This document shows positions 43,033 to 50,676 of a stretch of DNA of 64,000 bases, piece after piece. Origin of the DNA: Paludibaculum fermentans (GTDB taxonomy: Bacteria > Acidobacteriota > Terriglobia > Bryobacterales > Bryobacteraceae); assembly GCF_015277775.1 (NCBI RefSeq), contig NZ_CP063849.1:8199501-8263500 (forward strand). Direction: 5' to 3'. The notes beneath the pieces are model-generated. The model was not told the DNA's origin. It ran no database searches and saw only the letters and a program-made list of their open reading frames with translations. The number at the start of each line of letters is the position of its first letter. Position 1 is the first letter of the stretch. The position numbers and the translations under genes were made by a program.

Positions 43033-43749
43033 TTACTTGTACCAGTCGAGCAGCTTCACCTGGACGCCGCTGCCGGCAAGGCCTTTCTCGAACAGCGAGA
43101 GGTCCGATTCGCGGTAGTGGTATGGGATGGCGACCTTTGGCTTGAAGGCTTTGACGGCGTCGGCCGCCTCTTCGGGCGTCATGGTGTAAGGCAGGTTCAT
43201 GCAGACCAAAGCGAGGTCGATGTTCTTGAGCGCGCGCATCTCGGGGATGCCCTCGGTGTCGCCGGAGATGTAGAGGCGGAAGCCGCCGTAGGTGACGATG
43301 TAGCCGTTGCCGCGGCCCTTGTCGTGGAAGAGCTTGCCTTCGGCGGGGCCGCGCTGGAGGTTGTACATGGGAACGGCTTCGATGGTCCAGGCTCCCACTT
43401 TGGTGGTTTCCCCGTTGGCGAGGACCTGCGTGCCTTCGAGCTTCTCGGCGACGGCCTTCGGGGCGATCACCTTGGCGGAGGACTTGCGGACGGCGGCGAG
43501 GGCCTTCGGATCGTTGTGATCGCCGTGAATGTCGGTGACGAGGATGAGGTCGGCCTGGGGGAGGCCGGTGTAGTTGCCGGGGCTGGTGGGGTCGACGTGC
43601 ACAACCTGCCCACCGGCTTCGAGCATGAAACTGGCGTGTTTGATGACGGTGAGCCTGAGGGGGCCCGCACTGGTTTTGAAGTCGGCGGTGGGATGGGTTT
43701 GGGCCGTGAGGGCGGCGGCGGCCGCGAGGGTCAGGAGAAGCATCCGCAT
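43033..43749 (-). CDS. secreted MBL-fold metallo-hydrolase with altered metal motif
   Basis: A 238-residue protein with a short signal peptide (MLLLTLAAAAALTAQ). The beta-lactamase-superfamily layout is clear: VTDIHGDHND replaces the usual THxHxDH, GDTEGIPEM carries the bridging Asp, and PYHYRESD carries the last His. The first His of HxHxDH is Asp, so one metal site may be changed. It resembles UlaG-type proteins. It is 52 bases downstream of the DUF418 gene, with the same orientation. Confidence 0.85.
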   Translation of the reverse strand: MRMLLLTLAAAAALTAQTHPTADFKTSAGPLRLTVIKHASFMLEAGGQVVHVDPTSPGNYTGLPQADLILVTDIHGDHNDPKALAAVRKSSAKVIAPKAVAEKLEGTQVLANGETTKVGAWTIEAVPMYNLQRGPAEGKLFHDKGRGNGYIVTYGGFRLYISGDTEGIPEMRALKNIDLALVCMNLPYTMTPEEAADAVKAFKPKVAIPYHYRESDLSLFEKGLAGSGVQVKLLDWYK

Positions 43750-43824
43750 GGGATTCAGTATAGGGCCATGCGGGGCGAGAGGCTGGCGCGGCTTTGGACG
43801 GCCGCGCCTTTGTGGAGATAGCGG

Positions 43825-44973
43825 CTACGCTTTGAGGTGTTTGGCGAGGAAGGGCAGGCCCTGCTTGCCGGAGAAGACATGGGCGCCGGGATGGATCTCG
43901 TGGCCGATGCGGTCCTGGGCACCGAAGGCTTCATAGACTTTGCTGACGTTGGCGAAGGACTCCTTGAAGGCGTTGATGGGGAAGATGGGATCCTTCACGC
44001 CTGATTCGCAGAAGAGCGGGCGGGGCGCGATGAGGCCGGCGACGTCGTACTGCTCGCACCACTGGAGGATGCCGGGGACGTAGTTGTCGATGCAGTGGGA
44101 GAGGCTGAGGATGGAGTCGCGGAAGGTGTTGAGGTAGCCGCTGACGAAGGCGGCGCTGATGCGGGGCTCGAGAGCGGCTCCGAAGACGGTGCAGGTGCCG
44201 CCGCCGGAGATCCCCATGAGGCCGATGCGCTTGGGGTCGAATTCCTTGCGGGTTTCGAGGTAGTCGACTGAGCGGATGATGTCCCAGACACGCCAGCCGA
44301 CCATGGTCTCGCCGAAGAGCAGCGCGGCGCCGGCCGAGGGCTGGCAGGAGGACGTTCCGCCATTCTTGGAGCGGGCGGCGGCGTCGCGGCGGCAGCCGAA
44401 GCCGAGGGGTTCGATGGCCAGAGCGGCCATGCCATTTTCCACGATCTGCAGGGCGTAGTCATAAGAATAGGGCCCTTTGACCGTCCGCTCATTGCCCTTG
44501 TCGTCGATGCCGGAGATGTCGTTCACGCCGAAGCCGTGGCCCGGGATGCTGATGACGGCGGGCATGGGCTTCACCTTGCCCTTGGGGATCATGAGGTAAC
44601 CGAAGACCTCGAGGCCCGGGCGGGAGGTGAAGATGACGGTTTCGCGCGTGTAGCCCGGAAAGTCTTTGGTCTCGAGGATGCGTGGCTGGAGGGGAGTGCG
44701 CTGCTGGGGGAAGCCGCCGACGAGTTCCGTGACTTTAGCGCGCAGCTTCTTCTGCCATGCTTCGGCGGATTTGCGATCAGTGGCCTGAAAGCCGAGGCGG
44801 CGCGGCATCTCCTTATAACGAAGGAGCGAGTACTCCAGGGAGTCGAAATCGGAATCTTTCACCTGGCCGGAGAACCTGGCGAGGGGTCCTTTGTAAGGAG
44901 GTTGGGTTTGCGCTTGAGTCTTCATGAGGGCCGGTAGTGCGGCGGCTAAGGCGAGGCGGCGGCGGGAAATCAC
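43825..44973 (-). CDS. Tat-exported alpha/beta hydrolase (acetyl esterase/dienelactone hydrolase-like)
   Basis: A 382-residue hydrolase. From GTG 44973 the N-terminus reads MISRRRLALAAALPAL, a twin-arginine-like signal. Catalytic motifs: the oxyanion region VISIPGHGFG, nucleophile elbow GLMGISGGGT, an Asp in ESGVKDPIFP, and His in IHPGAHVFSG. It resembles the acetyl xylan esterase branch. A start at the internal ATG (residue 17) would lose the signal. It is 75 bases upstream of the MBL gene on the same strand. Confidence 0.8.
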   Translation of the reverse strand: MISRRRLALAAALPALMKTQAQTQPPYKGPLARFSGQVKDSDFDSLEYSLLRYKEMPRRLGFQATDRKSAEAWQKKLRAKVTELVGGFPQQRTPLQPRILETKDFPGYTRETVIFTSRPGLEVFGYLMIPKGKVKPMPAVISIPGHGFGVNDISGIDDKGNERTVKGPYSYDYALQIVENGMAALAIEPLGFGCRRDAAARSKNGGTSSCQPSAGAALLFGETMVGWRVWDIIRSVDYLETRKEFDPKRIGLMGISGGGTCTVFGAALEPRISAAFVSGYLNTFRDSILSLSHCIDNYVPGILQWCEQYDVAGLIAPRPLFCESGVKDPIFPINAFKESFANVSKVYEAFGAQDRIGHEIHPGAHVFSGKQGLPFLAKHLKA

Positions 44974-45433
44974 AGGAATAGGTTTATCACGGATCGGGCC
45001 GGGCTGGAGCAGGCTCGACTTTTGGGGGGCTGAGGGGTGAAGAGGCCTGGAGCATTTTTGTGGCCATCCGCGCTGGGAAGCGCGAGCGTATCTGGGTACG
45101 TTGCGAAAGAGAGAGGGTGGGCAAAACGAGACCGAGTTGACTCGTAGCAGATTTTCGGGCCGCCCGGATGAGGTTTTTCCCAGACTACAGCCGAAGAAGC
45201 GATGGGTAGAAAATTGGTTGTTGAAAGCCCTCAAAAAAGCCTTAACTTCATTAGTGTCACAGCTTGGAGATATGAGAGGGCGGGTCTAAAGTGCCTCTCT
45301 AGGCCTGTGAGCTATCTTTTCCTGTGTTTGCCGCCGGCGCCAGTTATTGAGCTCGGAGCAGGGTGAGACAGGCACTCCGGGCCCGGCCAGATTTGGGCTG
45401 GCGACCCTAGCATAAAACTAATTAGATTAACTA
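44974..45433. other. non-coding region upstream of the second PEP-CTERM gene
   Basis: About 460 bases without a supported gene. Around 45380-45415 the sequence can fold as GGG..GCCAG-ATTTGGG-CTGGC..CCC. This could be a structured RNA leader or part of a regulatory site upstream of the promoter at 45434. It does not fit the c-di-GMP riboswitch consensus that I know. Confidence 0.35.
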
Positions 45434-45462
45434 TTGATAATAAGTGTTTTCTCGGGTATATT
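45434..45462 (+). promoter_or_regulatory. promoter of the PEP-CTERM gene
   Basis: TTGATA (45434-45439), a 17-base spacer and TATATT (45457-45462) form the best housekeeping-type promoter in the window. The leader that follows contains a hairpin (CGGGCAGT-loop-ACTGCGCCCG) before the Shine-Dalgarno AGGAGGGG. Confidence 0.65.
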
Positions 45463-45545
45463 CGGGCAGTAGTAACTGCGCCCGGAAGTTTCTTGGGAAG
45501 TTTCTGAGAGCGCTTTTATTCGCGGCAAATAGGAGGGGAATAAAC

Positions 45546-46337
45546 ATGAGGCTATTGACTAAATCAACGCCTGCGCAACTAATGATGCAACTGGCAGCTT
45601 TCCTGGTAGTTACGGCAGGAATGGCGCAGGCCATACCGATTTACGGAACCATCAGTCTTGGAGGCACGGCTGAGGTCACACAAACCACCATCGACTTCGC
45701 GCCGTTCGTACCCGGTGCAGCGGTGGATGGCACCGGGCAGGTGGTTGCCACCGGGCCAGGGGCCGGAGCCTTCTCGCCATTGGTATTTGGTGACCAGGGC
45801 GCCATCGTCGACCGCACCGTGGCGGGTGGTATCGTGCCGCCACAACCGGCCGGAGTACCGATTTTCGTCCTGAACTGGCTGACGTTCACCAATGGCGCAT
45901 TTCGGTACGCCTTGGACCTGACGTTTATCGACATTGGTGCGTACGGGTCGGCAGATTGTACGACGGCTCCCGCAAATGGCCAGACATGCACTCCGTCGGC
46001 GCCAGCACCCTTCCAGTCGCCATACAGCCTCTCCAACTTCTTCGATTCGACCAGCGGATTGTCCTCGAACGCGAACTTCTCGGTTCGGGGCTTTATGCGG
46101 AACCTTGACACGGGCCTGAACGACTACGCCTTCAACGGGGTTTTTGGCGCGGAGTTCCTCGGGCAGCCGTACCAGTCTGTCCTTGCGACCGTTACCGCGG
46201 GCGGCAGTGTGGTGGCCAGTTACAGCGCCACTATCAACGCGACCGCGATTCCGGAACCTTCCACCGGGCTTCTGACGTTACTTGGCGCGGGTTTCGTGGC
46301 GTTCGGCGTCATGCGCCGGCGGCGGAATAGAGCATAG
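45546..46337 (+). CDS. PEP-CTERM sorting domain protein
   Basis: A 263-residue exported protein starting at ATG 45546, with AGGAGGGG eight bases upstream. The N-terminal AAFLVVTAGMAQA is the signal peptide. The body is a beta-rich domain with one cysteine pair (DCTTAPANGQTC). The C-terminus is IPEPST, a hydrophobic helix (LLTLLGAGFVAFGVM) and RRRRNR, the exosortase sorting signal. It has its own promoter and a strong terminator, so it is monocistronic. Confidence 0.93.
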   Translation: MRLLTKSTPAQLMMQLAAFLVVTAGMAQAIPIYGTISLGGTAEVTQTTIDFAPFVPGAAVDGTGQVVATGPGAGAFSPLVFGDQGAIVDRTVAGGIVPPQPAGVPIFVLNWLTFTNGAFRYALDLTFIDIGAYGSADCTTAPANGQTCTPSAPAPFQSPYSLSNFFDSTSGLSSNANFSVRGFMRNLDTGLNDYAFNGVFGAEFLGQPYQSVLATVTAGGSVVASYSATINATAIPEPSTGLLTLLGAGFVAFGVMRRRRNRA

Positions 46338-46408
46338 CGCCTCTCGCAGGCGTTGCGCACCCGGATCGAGCCGGCAACCGGCCGACCAGTAATTCGTTTA
46401 TTAATGAA

Positions 46409-46445
46409 CCGACAGGGGAGTGGCTACCCCTGTCGGATTTTTTTT
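46409..46445 (+). terminator. rho-independent terminator after the PEP-CTERM gene
   Basis: A perfect 10-bp stem CCGACAGGGG / CCCCTGTCGG with an 8-base loop is followed by A and eight T. It lies about 70 bases after the stop codon of the PEP-CTERM gene. Confidence 0.93.
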
Positions 46446-46911
46446 GTTCGCCGGGTAGTACCCTACGAACCCTTACACCACGGCGCCTGAACTTTACCTA
46501 TTCCCCGCCTGAATCCCTCTCAGTAATGGCGTACTTTCGCTATTTGTGTGCCCAAGAATCCAACGCTCATCTTCGTAAGTCATTGATTACTATCAACTGC
46601 CTGCGTTCCGGTTGAATAAGTCCCCGATTTCTCGAGGCTAACGGAATTCGGCCAATCCGACGATCACCGCTGCAGGCGACAGATCATATTCGCAGATTGG
46701 AAAGAGTTCCGGCCGCAACATTCGCTTTCACAATCCTGCGAGTTCTGATCTACTGGGAGGGCTCACGAAAGAGTCCTCGAAGTTTCACCCGAAGCTAAAA
46801 AGCATTCGGGCGGTCATGCCTAGCAGCTTTCGATGTCGCCGGCCCGCGTTTGCGGTGCTGGGATGACAGTTCGCGCGATATGACCAAGTAGAAACGCAAG
46901 AGGATGAATCG
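46446..46911. other. non-coding region upstream of the FeeM-like gene
   Basis: About 465 bases, less GC-rich than the surroundings, without a gene that I can support. It probably holds the promoter of the downstream gene, but no convincing -35/-10 pair or clear operator could be picked out. Confidence 0.4.
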
Positions 46912-47766
46912 ATGAGACTTCCATGCCAGGACCGCACGAGCGCAGGTAGACGGCACGTGGTACTTGCGCCCGAATCGACCGGAATCCCCGGTTCATTCGG
47001 GAGAATCGCGACCAGTCCCGAGGACTACCAGCGAATGTTAGGCGAAGTGCAGCGGCTACGAGGGCGGATTGCGATGGAAGAAGGTGCGCTGCAGGCATCC
47101 CAGCTTACTCCGGACGGGCGCGACGCCTCTGCATTCGATTCACTCGCATGGCATTTAGTGGCTCTCGGCGCGACCGGCAGAGTGGAAGGATGCGTGCGCA
47201 TGCTTGTCCACCCTCGCCAGCCGAAGTTTGAGAATCTGATTGTCAGCCGAACCAAGCTGGCGGCGTGTCCGGATCGTGGAGCAAAACTGCGATCCGCAGT
47301 GGAGGCAGAGATGCTTTTCGCGCAAACTTCCGGCGCCATGGTGGTGGAAGTTGGCGGGTGGGTTCTGTCCGAGCAGATGAGGGGGACGGCGGAGGCTGTC
47401 CGCCTGGCCTTGGGGGTATGGGCTTGGGGGCGCCTGCTTGGCGGCGCGATCGGAATCGCGACGGCCACTACACGGAATCACTCGGCTCATATCCTGGGCC
47501 GAATCGGCGGACGTCCACTGGAGTACCGCGGCGAAGTGATCCCCAAGTATTTTGAGCCCAAGTATGGGTGCGATATACAGATCATGCGCTTTAAGAGCGA
47601 CTCCTACAGCGACCGATTCGCTCCGATCGTGGATTCGATGACCGCTGAGTTGATCCAGTCGACGGTGCTGTCGGCCGGCAAACCTGCAGGCAGGTTTACG
47701 CCAGCCCTTGGCGCCGGGCTCCATATACCTCCGGCCGAGCTGGCTTTCGCCGGACTGGCGAACTAG
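46912..47766 (+). CDS. N-acyl amino acid synthase FeeM-like (GNAT fold)
   Basis: A 284-residue protein starting at ATG 46912 with AGAGGA upstream. The segments LAPESTGIPGSFGRI, TPDGRDASAFDSLAWHLVALGATGRVEGCVRML and GGWVLSEQMRGTAEAVRLALGVWAWGRLLGG resemble FeeM-type N-acyl amino acid synthases, which are related to autoinducer synthases and join an acyl-ACP chain to an amino acid. The late region RPLEYRGEVIPKYFEPKYGCDIQIMRF also fits. It lies downstream of a PEP-CTERM gene but has its own leader. Product unknown. Confidence 0.65.
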   Translation: MRLPCQDRTSAGRRHVVLAPESTGIPGSFGRIATSPEDYQRMLGEVQRLRGRIAMEEGALQASQLTPDGRDASAFDSLAWHLVALGATGRVEGCVRMLVHPRQPKFENLIVSRTKLAACPDRGAKLRSAVEAEMLFAQTSGAMVVEVGGWVLSEQMRGTAEAVRLALGVWAWGRLLGGAIGIATATTRNHSAHILGRIGGRPLEYRGEVIPKYFEPKYGCDIQIMRFKSDSYSDRFAPIVDSMTAELIQSTVLSAGKPAGRFTPALGAGLHIPPAELAFAGLAN

Positions 47767-47831
47767 CGGGGACCGGGCGGCGGGCACTGGGGCGGATTTC
47801 CTGCTCCGCCCGCAGTTTGACTGACTCCGCG

Positions 47832-48167
47832 CTAAAACGCCCCCCACTGGGTCTCGTCGAAGCCGAAGAGGATCCTGCCATCCCTGACGAGCAGGGGGCG
47901 TTTGATCAGGTTCGGATTGGCCGACATCAGGCGAATCGCCTCGGCCCGGGGGGGCGGGTTGGTTTTCATGTTCATCTCGCGATAGAGCTCGTTGCGAGTG
48001 TTGAGGAACGGGAGGTGGTCGGCTTTGCCGATCAACTTGTCGAGCTCAGCTTCACTCAGGCCTTTGTTCAGATCGATGGTCTCGGGCTCGATCCTGCGTT
48101 CGGTCAGGAAACTCCTGGCCTTGCGGCAGGTGGTTCAAGTGGGTTTCGTATAGAACTTCAGCGCCAT
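47832..48167 (-). CDS. ArsC/Spx-like thioredoxin-fold protein, candidate selenoprotein (UxxC)
   Basis: Read through one in-frame TGA, this gene encodes 111 residues starting MALKFYTKPT at ATG 48167, with AAAGGAA upstream. Codon 11 is TGA (48137-48135), where ArsC/Spx-like proteins have the first Cys of CxxC; TTC with Cys14 follows. The rest is a complete family member with the NLIKRPLLVRDG cis-Pro motif and a normal TAG stop. A 19-base hairpin 14 bases behind the TGA fits a bacterial SECIS. The likely role is a redox enzyme reducing a disulfide, selenide or oxyanion. If Sec is not inserted, only ten residues are made. The rhodanese gene lies 32 bases upstream. Confidence 0.8.
48102..48120 (-). 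promoter_or_regulatory. SECIS-like hairpin behind the in-frame TGA
   Basis: On the minus strand GGCCAGGA-GTT-TCCTGACC forms seven pairs with one C-A mismatch. The three-base loop starts with G and U, and 22 bases separate it from the TGA. This fits the usual bacterial SECIS rules (a G among the first loop bases, loop 16-37 bases from UGA). Confidence 0.7.
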
Positions 48168-48199
48168 GCGGGATGGGTTCCTTTCGTGAATGGACCTGG

Positions 48200-48535
48200 C
48201 TAGTAGCGGGCCACGCCCGGGTCGATCTGCGCGCTCCAGGCGTCAATGCCGCCCGTCATCGACGTGCAATTCTCCACACCCTGACGGCGGAGCCAGTTGA
48301 CGACGTTCAGACTGCGAACGCCATGGTGGCAGAACACGATGACTACCTTTTCGTCGGCGAGTTCCTCCAGGTGCTGCAGCTGCTGGGGCACCGTGTTCAT
48401 GGGGATCAGTTCCGCGTCATCGATAGCGCAGAGCAGGTGCTCGTTTGGTTCGCGCACATCGATGAGAACAGCCTCCCCGGCGTCCAGCTTCGATTTTGCT
48501 TCAGCGGGCGTCAACTCGTAGGACAGTTCGGCCAT
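48200..48535 (-). CDS. rhodanese-like sulfurtransferase
   Basis: A 111-residue single rhodanese domain starting at ATG 48535 with AAAGGA seven bases upstream. The catalytic loop is CHHGVRS (Cys69), preceded by VLIDVREPNEH and followed by WLRRQGVENCTSMTGGIDAWS. It carries sulfur (or selenium) as a persulfide on Cys69. It is the first gene of a likely two-gene unit with the ArsC/Spx-like candidate selenoprotein. Confidence 0.93.
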   Translation of the reverse strand: MAELSYELTPAEAKSKLDAGEAVLIDVREPNEHLLCAIDDAELIPMNTVPQQLQHLEELADEKVVIVFCHHGVRSLNVVNWLRRQGVENCTSMTGGIDAWSAQIDPGVARY

Positions 48536-48643
48536 AGCCAATCCTTTCGCAGTCTGAGCGGGGTTTCGGATCTCACAATCATACTCATCCAGGCGGCGGA
48601 GTGGTACACGATTTCGGGGATATCCAATCTGGGGGATTTGGCG

Positions 48644-48649
48644 TAGAAT
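48644..48649 (+). promoter_or_regulatory. -10 box (TAGAAT) before a short leader frame
   Basis: TAGAAT ends six bases before the ATG of a 16-codon frame at 48656, so the transcript would start at that ATG. The -35 region is weak. It is the likely promoter of the aminotransferase gene. Confidence 0.4.
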
Positions 48650-48655
48650 CGACCT

Positions 48656-48706
48656 ATGAAGGCCACACCTGCCAGCGTCCGGCCCTCTCTCTTCGCCAGC
48701 GACTAA
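48656..48706 (+). CDS. possible leaderless 16-residue leader peptide
   Basis: The frame reads MKATPASVRPSLFASD and ends in TAA, 75 bases before the aminotransferase start. It has no Shine-Dalgarno sequence but directly follows a -10 box. It may be a regulatory leader peptide or chance; a GGCCCGGGCC palindrome follows the stop. Confidence 0.35.
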   Translation: MKATPASVRPSLFASD

Positions 48707-48781
48707 TGGCGGCCCGGGCCTTGCGCCCCGTGTAGCCCCTCGTCCCATCACTCCAGCTCCGAACAATTTGAGGAGGTCGTC

Positions 48782-50125
48782 ATGCAGCTCGCTGAGCGGC
48801 AGGATTTGCCCATGCTTCGCACGCCCCTGCCTGGCCCGAAGGCCCGGGCGGTGGTTGAGCGTGACCAGAAAGTGCTTTCTCCTTCCTATACGCGCAGCTA
48901 TCCGCTGGTGATTGCGCGAGGAGAGGGGGCGATTGTCGAGGATGTCGACGGCAACCGGTTCCTGGATATGAACGCCGGCATTGCCGTCGTGGCGACCGGG
49001 CATTCGCACCCGAAGGTAGTCGCCGCGGTGCGCGCGCAGGCTGAGAAGTTCCTGCACATGTCGGGCACGGACTTCTACTACGAAAACATGGTGGAGCTGG
49101 CGGAAAAGCTGGCGGCGCTGGCTCCGGGGCCGGATCCGAAGAGGGTGTACTTCGGCAATTCGGGCGCGGAGGCGATTGAAGCCGCTCTCAAGATGGCGCG
49201 CTACCACACGGGCCGCGACAAGTTCGTGGCGTTCCTGGGGGGCTTCCATGGGCGGACGATTGGCGCACTTTCGTTGACGGGGTCAAAGAGCGTCCAGAAG
49301 AAGGGGTTTGCTCCGCTGTTGGGCGGAGTGACGCACATCCCTTACGCCTATTGCTACCGCTGCGCCTACGGTAAGCAGCCCGACACCTGCGCGGTGGAGT
49401 GCGTGCAAGTGCTGGAGAAGCAACTGTTCCCGACGATCCTGCCGGCGGAGGAAGTAGCGGCGGTGTTCGTCGAGCCGGTGCAGGGCGAGGGCGGCTATGT
49501 GGTGCCGCCCAGGAAGTTCTTCGACGAACTGCGCGCGGTATGCGACCGGCACGGCATCCTGCTGGTGGCTGACGAGGTGCAGTGCGGCATGGGACGCACC
49601 GGGAAGCTGTTTGCCAGCGAACACTTCGGGCTGGAGCCGGACATCGTGGCGCTGGCCAAGGGGATCGCCAGCGGGCTGCCGCTGAGCGCGACGGTAGCCA
49701 AGGCGCAATACATGCAGTGGAAGCCGGGCGCGCATGCGTCGACGTTTGGCGGCAATCCGGTGAGCGTGGCGGCGTCGCTGGCCACGATTGAGCTGCTGGA
49801 GCAGGAGCTGATCGAAAACTCGGCTGGAATCGGGGCACATATGCGGCAGCGGATGGATACGTGGGTGAGCCGGTATCCGGTGATCGGGGATGTGCGCGGC
49901 CTGGGGCTGATGTTGGCGTTTGAGGTGGTGAAGGACCAGGGCAACAAGGAGCGGGCGCCTGAGCTGCGGAACCGGATCGAGCAACTGGCGTTCGAGCGGG
50001 GCGTCCTGGTGCTGGGGGCGGGGCAGAATTCGATCCGCCTGTCGCCTCCCCTGGTGCTGACCAAGGAGCAGGCCGACTACGCCCTGGACGTGCTGGAAGA
50101 GTGCATCCAGGCGGTTTGCGGCTAG
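48782..50125 (+). CDS. class III PLP-dependent aminotransferase (GABA/acetylornithine aminotransferase-like)
   Basis: A 447-residue aminotransferase starting at ATG 48782 after GAGGAGG. Motifs: the N-terminal GAIVEDVDGNRFLDMNAGIAV, phosphate-binding NSGAEAIEAA, LVADEVQCGMGRTG (Asp264), and the PLP lysine in LAKGIASG (Lys293). A cysteine-rich loop (CYRCAYGKQPDTCAVEC) is typical of the archaeal-bacterial branch near 4-aminobutyrate aminotransferases. It transfers an amino group from an omega-amino acid to a keto acid. The exact substrate is open. Confidence 0.92.
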   Translation: MQLAERQDLPMLRTPLPGPKARAVVERDQKVLSPSYTRSYPLVIARGEGAIVEDVDGNRFLDMNAGIAVVATGHSHPKVVAAVRAQAEKFLHMSGTDFYYENMVELAEKLAALAPGPDPKRVYFGNSGAEAIEAALKMARYHTGRDKFVAFLGGFHGRTIGALSLTGSKSVQKKGFAPLLGGVTHIPYAYCYRCAYGKQPDTCAVECVQVLEKQLFPTILPAEEVAAVFVEPVQGEGGYVVPPRKFFDELRAVCDRHGILLVADEVQCGMGRTGKLFASEHFGLEPDIVALAKGIASGLPLSATVAKAQYMQWKPGAHASTFGGNPVSVAASLATIELLEQELIENSAGIGAHMRQRMDTWVSRYPVIGDVRGLGLMLAFEVVKDQGNKERAPELRNRIEQLAFERGVLVLGAGQNSIRLSPPLVLTKEQADYALDVLEECIQAVCG

Positions 50126-50134
50126 ACTATTGAG

Positions 50135-50671
50135 GTGACTCGACCGCTGATTCTGGACGTCGGCTGCGGCATCAACAAGTTGCCTGGCTCGCTTGGGATA
50201 GACCGCAATGCGCGCAGCCGCGCCGACGTTCTGTGCGACCTGGATCACTTTCCGTACCCGTTCAAAGACAGCTCATTCGACGGGCTGCAAGCCATTCATG
50301 TCATTGAACATGTCAGCGATGTGCTGAAGACGATGGAGGAGTTTCACCGGCTGGTGCGCGCCGGCGGGCGGGTGTTCCTGGCGACCCCGCACTATACGGA
50401 TTTCTCCTCGTTCTGCGATCCGACCCACAAGTGGCACCTGAACTCCTTCTCATTCCGGTACTTCGGGGATGACAACGCCGGCTATGGCTACTATTCCACC
50501 GCGCGATTTCGTGAGAAGAAAGTGCGCGTGAAGCTACTTGCTCTGTGGAGGTATCTCGGCTTCGAGTTGCTGGTGAACGCCTTCCCGCGGTTCCGGCGCT
50601 TCTGGGAGCACTATCTGTGCTTCGTGGTGCGGGGCAAGGTGATGGAGTTCGAGTTTGAAGTCCTGAAATAG
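50135..50671 (+). CDS. SAM-dependent methyltransferase
   Basis: A 178-residue protein starting at GTG 50135, nine bases after the aminotransferase gene. Motif I is ILDVGCGINKLPGSLGID; the DGLQAIHVIEHVSDV and HRLVRAGGRVFLATPHYTDF segments are typical of methyltransferases acting in cell-surface or glycan modification. The acceptor is unknown. It is followed by yraN after five bases, so the genes are likely cotranscribed. Confidence 0.85.
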   Translation: MTRPLILDVGCGINKLPGSLGIDRNARSRADVLCDLDHFPYPFKDSSFDGLQAIHVIEHVSDVLKTMEEFHRLVRAGGRVFLATPHYTDFSSFCDPTHKWHLNSFSFRYFGDDNAGYGYYSTARFREKKVRVKLLALWRYLGFELLVNAFPRFRRFWEHYLCFVVRGKVMEFEFEVLK

Positions 50672-50676
50672 CCGCT

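Noticed and set aside
45101-45289. A 62-codon frame upstream of the second PEP-CTERM gene
   Set aside because: No Shine-Dalgarno, no family resemblance, and it lies in a lower-GC leader region; it looks like chance.
44974-45433. c-di-GMP riboswitch upstream of the second PEP-CTERM gene
   Set aside because: A hairpin and a CACTCCGG-like piece are present, but the two-arm GEMM consensus with its tetraloop and receptor does not fit.
48135-48137. TGA in the ArsC/Spx-like gene as a plain nonsense mutation with restart at Met (48035)
   Set aside because: The remaining 67-residue frame would lack the whole active site, the region upstream is fully conserved in frame without other damage, and a SECIS-like hairpin is correctly placed. 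Sequencing error remains the only serious alternative.
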